A stretch of DNA of 26,249 nucleotides, taken from the NCBI GenBank assembly GCA_041557595.1, contig JBFFGE010000048.1:1-26249 (forward strand), given 5' to 3'. Positions 23,007 to 26,249 of the stretch are shown here, piece by piece. The first letter of the stretch is position 1. The number at the start of each line of letters is the position of its first letter. The notes under the pieces are model-generated. The model was not told the origin of the DNA. It made no database searches and worked only from the letters and a program-made list of their open reading frames with translations. Source of the DNA: JAOTYV01 sp041557595. GTDB taxonomy: Bacteria > Pseudomonadota > Alphaproteobacteria > UBA8366. A program made the translations under genes and the position numbers.

Positions 23007-23525
23007 TTACCAGGCGTGTGTGGCGATTGTTTCCAGGCGAATGCCGATCGGATTGTCGAGATCGTTCCGGTATCCTTTACCGGGCGCGGTCGTCTTGAAT
23101 TTCCGCACCAAGGACCGGGTCGACTGGAATTCCGGCATGACGCCCGCAATCGCCTGGGTGAGGTCGCGGCCATACATGAAGCATTGCGCAACCGTTGCAT
23201 CTTTGCCGCTGCCGCCGGATGGCGCGTCGCATGGTGTCAGCGTGTCCGCGACATGGCATTGGACCTTCCGATACTGCACTCGGTCGATCAAATATCCCTT
23301 GGCCGCATAGTACCAGGGGCTGTTCCTTGCCGTGGATTTCACGCCGCACAGACGGACGTCCTTGTCGCCGACGCGAATGACGTCATTGGCCAGAACATCA
23401 GTGACCCGGCCGGAAATGATCGATGATTCTTCGAGCGTGCACCCCAACAAACTCAGGCCTAGGCCGAGCGCGGGAATCGCCTTGAGCATCTTTCGCATCG
23501 CTCCACCACCCAGCGAGCGCGCCAT
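23007..23525 (-). CDS. lipoprotein with a degenerate staphylococcal-nuclease-like fold
   Basis: 172 residues. The lipobox LSLLGC ends at Cys29 after a basic, hydrophobic signal. The start at 23525 is chosen for its GGGGAGAA Shine-Dalgarno, 5 bases upstream; an internal ATG at 23498 is possible. Residues 38-60 (SGRVTDVLANDVIRVGDKDV) follow the SNase pattern of a beta strand, VxDGDT and RLxGIDxPE. However, the acidic and Thr positions are altered (LANDV for VDGDT, GVKSTA for GIDTPE) and only the Arg (Arg58) remains. Later segments (VQCHVAD, AQCFMYGRDLTQAI) still fit the fold. Nuclease activity is therefore unlikely; a binding role at the envelope is more plausible. Fold assignment is by pattern, not alignment. 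Confidence 0.65.
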   Translation of the reverse strand: MARSLGGGAMRKMLKAIPALGLGLSLLGCTLEESSIISGRVTDVLANDVIRVGDKDVRLCGVKSTARNSPWYYAAKGYLIDRVQYRKVQCHVADTLTPCDAPSGGSGKDATVAQCFMYGRDLTQAIAGVMPEFQSTRSLVRKFKTTAPGKGYRNDLDNPIGIRLETIATHAW

Positions 23526-23664
23526 GAAATTCTCCCCGACATTGAGCTGCGTCTGATTGCAGTTTCTATCGCAATGCCGCCTTATACCATCGTTCCCCCG
23601 GTCTAAAACAGATAGGGGAGGTCTTGGCCCATATTAGGTACTTCTATTTCGCAGTTCATCCGTT

Positions 23665-23674
23665 TGTCCGGACA
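23665..23674. promoter_or_regulatory. 10-bp palindrome in the divergent region
   Basis: TGTCCGGACA, a perfect palindrome between the lipoprotein gene (-) and the UbiD gene (+), 125 bases before the latter. Possible operator, but such a short palindrome occurs often by chance in GC-rich DNA. Confidence 0.2.
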
Positions 23675-23798
23675 TCCTCCCGGACGCATGCCGCGATCGG
23701 TCGAAACCCTGAAAATCCACAGTTTTTGCCCGTTCGCTATTGTTTGTTTTTCGCGTATGCGCTGTAACGGCCGGGCGCATCATAAGGGGTATGGCGGT

Positions 23799-25400
23799 AT
23801 GGCGGCAACATTTAGAAGTCTATTGGACGATCTCCGGTCGGCGGACGAACTGATCGAAATCGGCAAACCTGTCGATATCCGGTATATCGCGGCGCTTGTC
23901 GATCAATCGGACAAGGCGCTGCTGTTTACCAATGTCACGGGGTACGCCATGCCGGTTGTGTCCGGGCTGTTGAATAGCCGCGAACGCCTGGCGATTGCGA
24001 TGGGCTGCCCCTTCGAACAAATCGAGAGCCGAGTCCGGCGTGGGCTTGACCGGCCGATCGATCCGGCGATGCAAAATTCCGGCCCCGCGCGGGAAATTCT
24101 TCAGGAAGGCGATACGGTCGATCTCTTCAACCTGCCGATCCCGTTATTCTCCGTACTCGACGGCGGTCCGATGATAACCGCCGGTGTGACCCTGGCGAAA
24201 GACGATGAGTACGGATTGAATGCGGGGATCTATCGCTTTCTGGTGAAGGACAGGAACACCACCGGGATCGATATCGTAACGCCGAACAACATGCGTAAAT
24301 TCGCTGAAAAGGCGTTTGCGAAAGGGGAGCCCCTGCCGATCTCCATCAACATCGGAACCCATCCGAGCGAGGTCATCGCCGCAACCTACAAGGCGCCGAT
24401 GGGAACCAACGAGATGGCGATGGCCGGCGGGATGATGGGAGCGGCGGTCGACTTCACGCCCTGTTCGACGGTCGACGTACCCTGTCTCGCGAATGCGGAA
24501 ATCGTTCTGGAGGCTGAAATCCTGCCGACTGGATGGACTCGGCCGGAAGGGCGTTTCGGCGAATTCACGCGCCTTATGGGAGGATTGCATTGGAATCCCC
24601 TCGTTCGGGTGAAGGCGGTCTCGATGCGCCAGAATGCGGTCTACTACGCCTTGCACATGCCGTGGGAGAATATTTGGCCGTCGGGCCCGATCTATGAGGC
24701 CGCCGTTCGGCGCGTCTGCAAGGAAGCCGGGGTTCAGGTGACGGCCGTGAACATCACCCCTGGCGGCTGTTGTCATTGGCACGCGACCATTGCCATCAAG
24801 CCGCATCCGGGCGACGGCAAGAACGCGATCCTCGCCGCCTTGTCGGTGGCCGATATGAAGCACGTCACCGTTGTCGAGGACGACATCGATGTGTTCGACG
24901 CGGTCGATGTCGAATGGGCGGTCGCGACCCGGGTCCAGGCGGACCGGGACGTTCTGATCATTTCCAATGCGCGCGCAAAACCCTTGGATCCCAGCCTTGT
25001 CATCGTACCGGGAAAGGTGCCGACGACGGCCAAGATGGGCATCGACGCAACCATCGCCGACGACGTGCCGCGCGAACGGTTCCAGCGTATTGCCTATGCC
25101 TATGCGGACCGTGTGAGTTTGGATGATTATGTCGGTCAATCAGGCAAATCGGGGACCCAAGCGACGCGTTCGGTGTCCGGCGAAACGGCGGGGGACGACG
25201 CATTGGCCGATCGCATTCGGGGGCTGATCGAAGGGGAACCGAAGTACTTTGTGGAATTGGCCGAGATCTTCGATGCGGAGGGGTTTCAAGCCGTTGCCCG
25301 CGCCGTCGGGTCGCTCCATGCGGCGGATATCCTGTGGCAGGACTCGGTTGGCCGATACTGCCTGCGCGATTCGGAATTTGCGGCCCAACAGCCTAAATAA
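23799..25400 (+). CDS. UbiD family (prenylated-FMN) decarboxylase
   Basis: 533 residues, a likely non-oxidative decarboxylase of an aromatic or alpha,beta-unsaturated acid using prenylated FMN. Family blocks: NAGIYRF (141-147), HPSEVIAA (188-195), AEIVLEAEILP (233-243) and PEGRFGEFTR (249-258), where the conserved Arg and Glu of the E-R-E site are expected; HWHATIAIKPH follows later. The ATG at 23799 is chosen because homology starts at residue 1 and AAGGGG lies about 10 bases upstream; the longer frame from 23664 is not supported. After about residue 460 there is an extension with a variable linker and a compact helical domain (RIRGLIEGEPKYFVELAEIF onward), winged-helix-like. No ubiX gene, which would supply the cofactor, is in the window. 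Confidence 0.92.
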   Translation: MAATFRSLLDDLRSADELIEIGKPVDIRYIAALVDQSDKALLFTNVTGYAMPVVSGLLNSRERLAIAMGCPFEQIESRVRRGLDRPIDPAMQNSGPAREILQEGDTVDLFNLPIPLFSVLDGGPMITAGVTLAKDDEYGLNAGIYRFLVKDRNTTGIDIVTPNNMRKFAEKAFAKGEPLPISINIGTHPSEVIAATYKAPMGTNEMAMAGGMMGAAVDFTPCSTVDVPCLANAEIVLEAEILPTGWTRPEGRFGEFTRLMGGLHWNPLVRVKAVSMRQNAVYYALHMPWENIWPSGPIYEAAVRRVCKEAGVQVTAVNITPGGCCHWHATIAIKPHPGDGKNAILAALSVADMKHVTVVEDDIDVFDAVDVEWAVATRVQADRDVLIISNARAKPLDPSLVIVPGKVPTTAKMGIDATIADDVPRERFQRIAYAYADRVSLDDYVGQSGKSGTQATRSVSGETAGDDALADRIRGLIEGEPKYFVELAEIFDAEGFQAVARAVGSLHAADILWQDSVGRYCLRDSEFAAQQPK

Positions 25401-25480
25401 CGGCGCGCGTGTGAGCATGGTCACTGCAGCCCTAATCGTTTGAAATTATTTTCGATAAAAATCACCAGGGCGACACAATA

Positions 25481-25609
25481 ATGTCTAAGCATATGAGCAA
25501 TATTATCAATAATAACTTTCGCGCGACGTCATTTCATCTTGGGTTTTTTACACTCCTGACTTCAGTCGCAGCCATATCGTTGCTATCGGTCATGTCTATG
25601 CCGAGCTGA
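25481..25609 (+). CDS. possible small membrane peptide, 42 residues
   Basis: ATG at 25481 to TGA at 25607-25609. The first 18 residues are polar (MSKHMSNIINNNFRATSF) and the rest is a single hydrophobic segment (HLGFFTLLTSVAAISLLSVM) suited to one membrane span, ending in MPS. AGGGCGA lies about 8-11 bases upstream, a moderate ribosome site. Composition is AT-rich like its surroundings. I do not recognise it. A hydrophobic run in AT-rich DNA can arise by chance, so this is tentative. Confidence 0.35.
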   Translation: MSKHMSNIINNNFRATSFHLGFFTLLTSVAAISLLSVMSMPS

Positions 25610-25671
25610 CGGTGTGCGTGAGCGCGAAAACAGCTAAGAATATAGAAATCACAGACCATTAAGACGGTTTA

Positions 25672-25784
25672 GCGCCTGCGGAGAGCGCATTTTCCGGCGC
25701 CCGCGCGCAATGTTCGATGCACCGGCGCCTGGGCGTTATCGTTGCTCGTAATTCCCGCAGGCGCAGTTTTTCGCAATTTTTTTT
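25672..25784 (+). ncRNA. candidate structured RNA ending in U-tracts
   Basis: GCGCCTGCGG (25672-25681) and CCGCAGGCGC (25755-25764) form a perfect 10-bp stem closing a 73-base interior. The interior has two CCGGCGCC copies (self-complementary GGCGCC cores) and a CGCCC/GGGCG option. AGTTTTT and then an eight-T run follow the closing stem. This resembles a small RNA with a terminator-like 3' end, or a bulky terminator. I could not fix a promoter. Confidence 0.4.
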
Positions 25785-25870
25785 CATCCATCCGGATAGT
25801 GATGCCGGTCACTGCGAATTGTTCGGAATTACCCTAAATCTGATGCAAGTTACAGGGCAAAGGAGCAATT

Positions 25871-26059
25871 ATGCGCCAAATTATTTATGAGGTCATGGGA
25901 GCGGAAAGCGGCGCAACCTTGACCGAATATCGCATGTTTGCGTACATCTGCGCCAATTCCGTCGAATTTACGGCTGCTGTTCTCGGCGCCAGGTGGCCAA
26001 AAAGGATAGGTCGTTCAGCGCGGCAATCGGACAGATCGCTGAACCTGAAGAAAGAATAG
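25871..26059 (+). CDS. short ORF with a Flp/Fap prepilin-like start, probably degenerate
   Basis: 62 residues with a strong Shine-Dalgarno (AAAGGAG, 5 bases upstream). Residues 11-20 (AESGATLTEY) match the Flp prepilin processing motif G-ATxxEY, in which cleavage follows the Gly. The following stretch (RMFAYICANSVEFTAAVLGA) is much less hydrophobic than a Flp pilin helix and includes Arg, Asn and Glu. After residue 41 it becomes a basic, non-pilin tail. In another frame from 25993 the DNA reads VAKKDRSFSAAIGQIA, which resembles a Flp C-terminus, so a frameshift is possible. No tad/cpa genes are in the window. Either a decayed pilin gene or an unrelated short peptide. Confidence 0.4.
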   Translation: MRQIIYEVMGAESGATLTEYRMFAYICANSVEFTAAVLGARWPKRIGRSARQSDRSLNLKKE

Positions 26060-26116
26060 AGACCCAAGGAATTTTCGGGCCGCAATCAGATGATTTCGAA
26101 GTGGCACTCGTGCGAT

Positions 26117-26153
26117 GGGGCGGCTCTGGGTGGGGCCGCCCCAACTTTCTTTA
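26117..26153 (+). terminator. rho-independent terminator
   Basis: GGGGCGGC (26117-26124), a 10-base loop, GCCGCCCC (26135-26142), then AACTTTCTTT. A strong 8-bp GC stem with a moderate T-rich tail, 57 bases after the pilin-like ORF stop. Confidence 0.65.
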
Positions 26154-26166
26154 CGCCTAGCGCGGC

Positions 26167-26186
26167 GTGCGCCCAATCGGGCGCAC
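26167..26186. repeat. perfect 8-bp inverted repeat with tetraloop
   Basis: GTGCGCCC (26167-26174), AATC, GGGCGCAC (26179-26186). It lies 14 bases beyond the terminator, with no T-run. Could be a second, back-up hairpin or an operator for a gene beyond the window. Confidence 0.45.
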
Positions 26187-26249
26187 ATAAGCTGCTCTAT
26201 CTTTATAGAATCGATCAACTTTTCTGCCTTTAATTGATTCCAATTAAAA

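Larger units (their letters stand above)
25401..25870. other. 470-base AT-rich region downstream of the UbiD gene
   Basis: No large frame on either strand. It holds the possible 42-residue peptide ORF (25481-25609), the long-range inverted repeat with U-tracts (25672-25784) and the small hairpin AGTGA/TCACT (25798-25813). No terminator for ubiD is obvious immediately after its stop. Confidence 0.5.

Overview
The window looks like chromosomal DNA of a free-living alphaproteobacterium, probably near the Rhodospirillales. It is GC-rich, carries a Brucella/Rhizobium-type (RibH2) lumazine synthase under an FMN riboswitch, an LpxR-type lipid A deacylase, a DRR-tailed single-domain response regulator and many acyl-CoA and organic-acid enzymes. 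I see no transposase, integrase, CRISPR array, tRNA or rRNA, so this is metabolic and accessory chromosome rather than a mobile island. The taxonomic guess rests on gene style only.

Layout. 1-177 (-) is the cut-off start of a short-chain dehydrogenase, divergent from an aldo/keto reductase (314-1279 +), which is followed by an unrecognised 308-residue protein (1297-2223 +). 2263-3087 (-) is a complete regulatory unit: a near-consensus sigma-70 promoter, an FMN riboswitch, a hairpin touching the Shine-Dalgarno and ribH2. Next comes a small membrane-protein gene broken by an in-frame TAG (3173-3538 -) and a secreted cysteine-repeat protein (3693-5105 -).

5297-10344 is an acyl-CoA cluster. An LCAD-type acyl-CoA dehydrogenase and a ureohydrolase-fold protein (both -, overlapping as ATGA) diverge from an HMG-CoA-synthase-like/DUF35 fusion, a thiolase and a DUF1737 protein (all +, packed 5-6 bases apart). 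The synthase-like protein has Gln where the catalytic Cys should be, and the ureohydrolase has Asp for a metal-binding His, so two members are probably not doing their family's textbook chemistry. A PhoD-type phosphatase follows (10422-11954 +).

12013-13717 (-) holds DUF1028 and isocitrate-lyase/PEP-mutase genes, probably one operon. After a 437-base non-coding stretch with several possible hairpins comes an 89-residue zinc-ribbon protein (+), ending 3 bases from a convergent GMC oxidoreductase (-). 16161-18721 (-) is a two-gene unit: a soluble histidine kinase followed by a HerA-type ATPase. 19020-22280 (+) has a small exported protein, an LpxR-family protein and an MmgE/PrpD protein. 22341-23525 (-) has a DRR-tailed response regulator and, behind a terminator, a lipoprotein with a degenerate nuclease fold. 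A UbiD-family decarboxylase (23799-25400 +) follows.

The last 850 bases are AT-rich and sparsely coding. They hold a possible 42-residue membrane peptide, a candidate structured RNA closed by a perfect 10-bp stem and followed by U-tracts, a Flp-pilin-like short ORF and two strong hairpins.

The points most worth a second look are the Cys-to-Gln synthase/DUF35/thiolase set, the kinase-HerA pair, the amber-interrupted membrane gene, the ribH2 control region and the 3' non-coding region.
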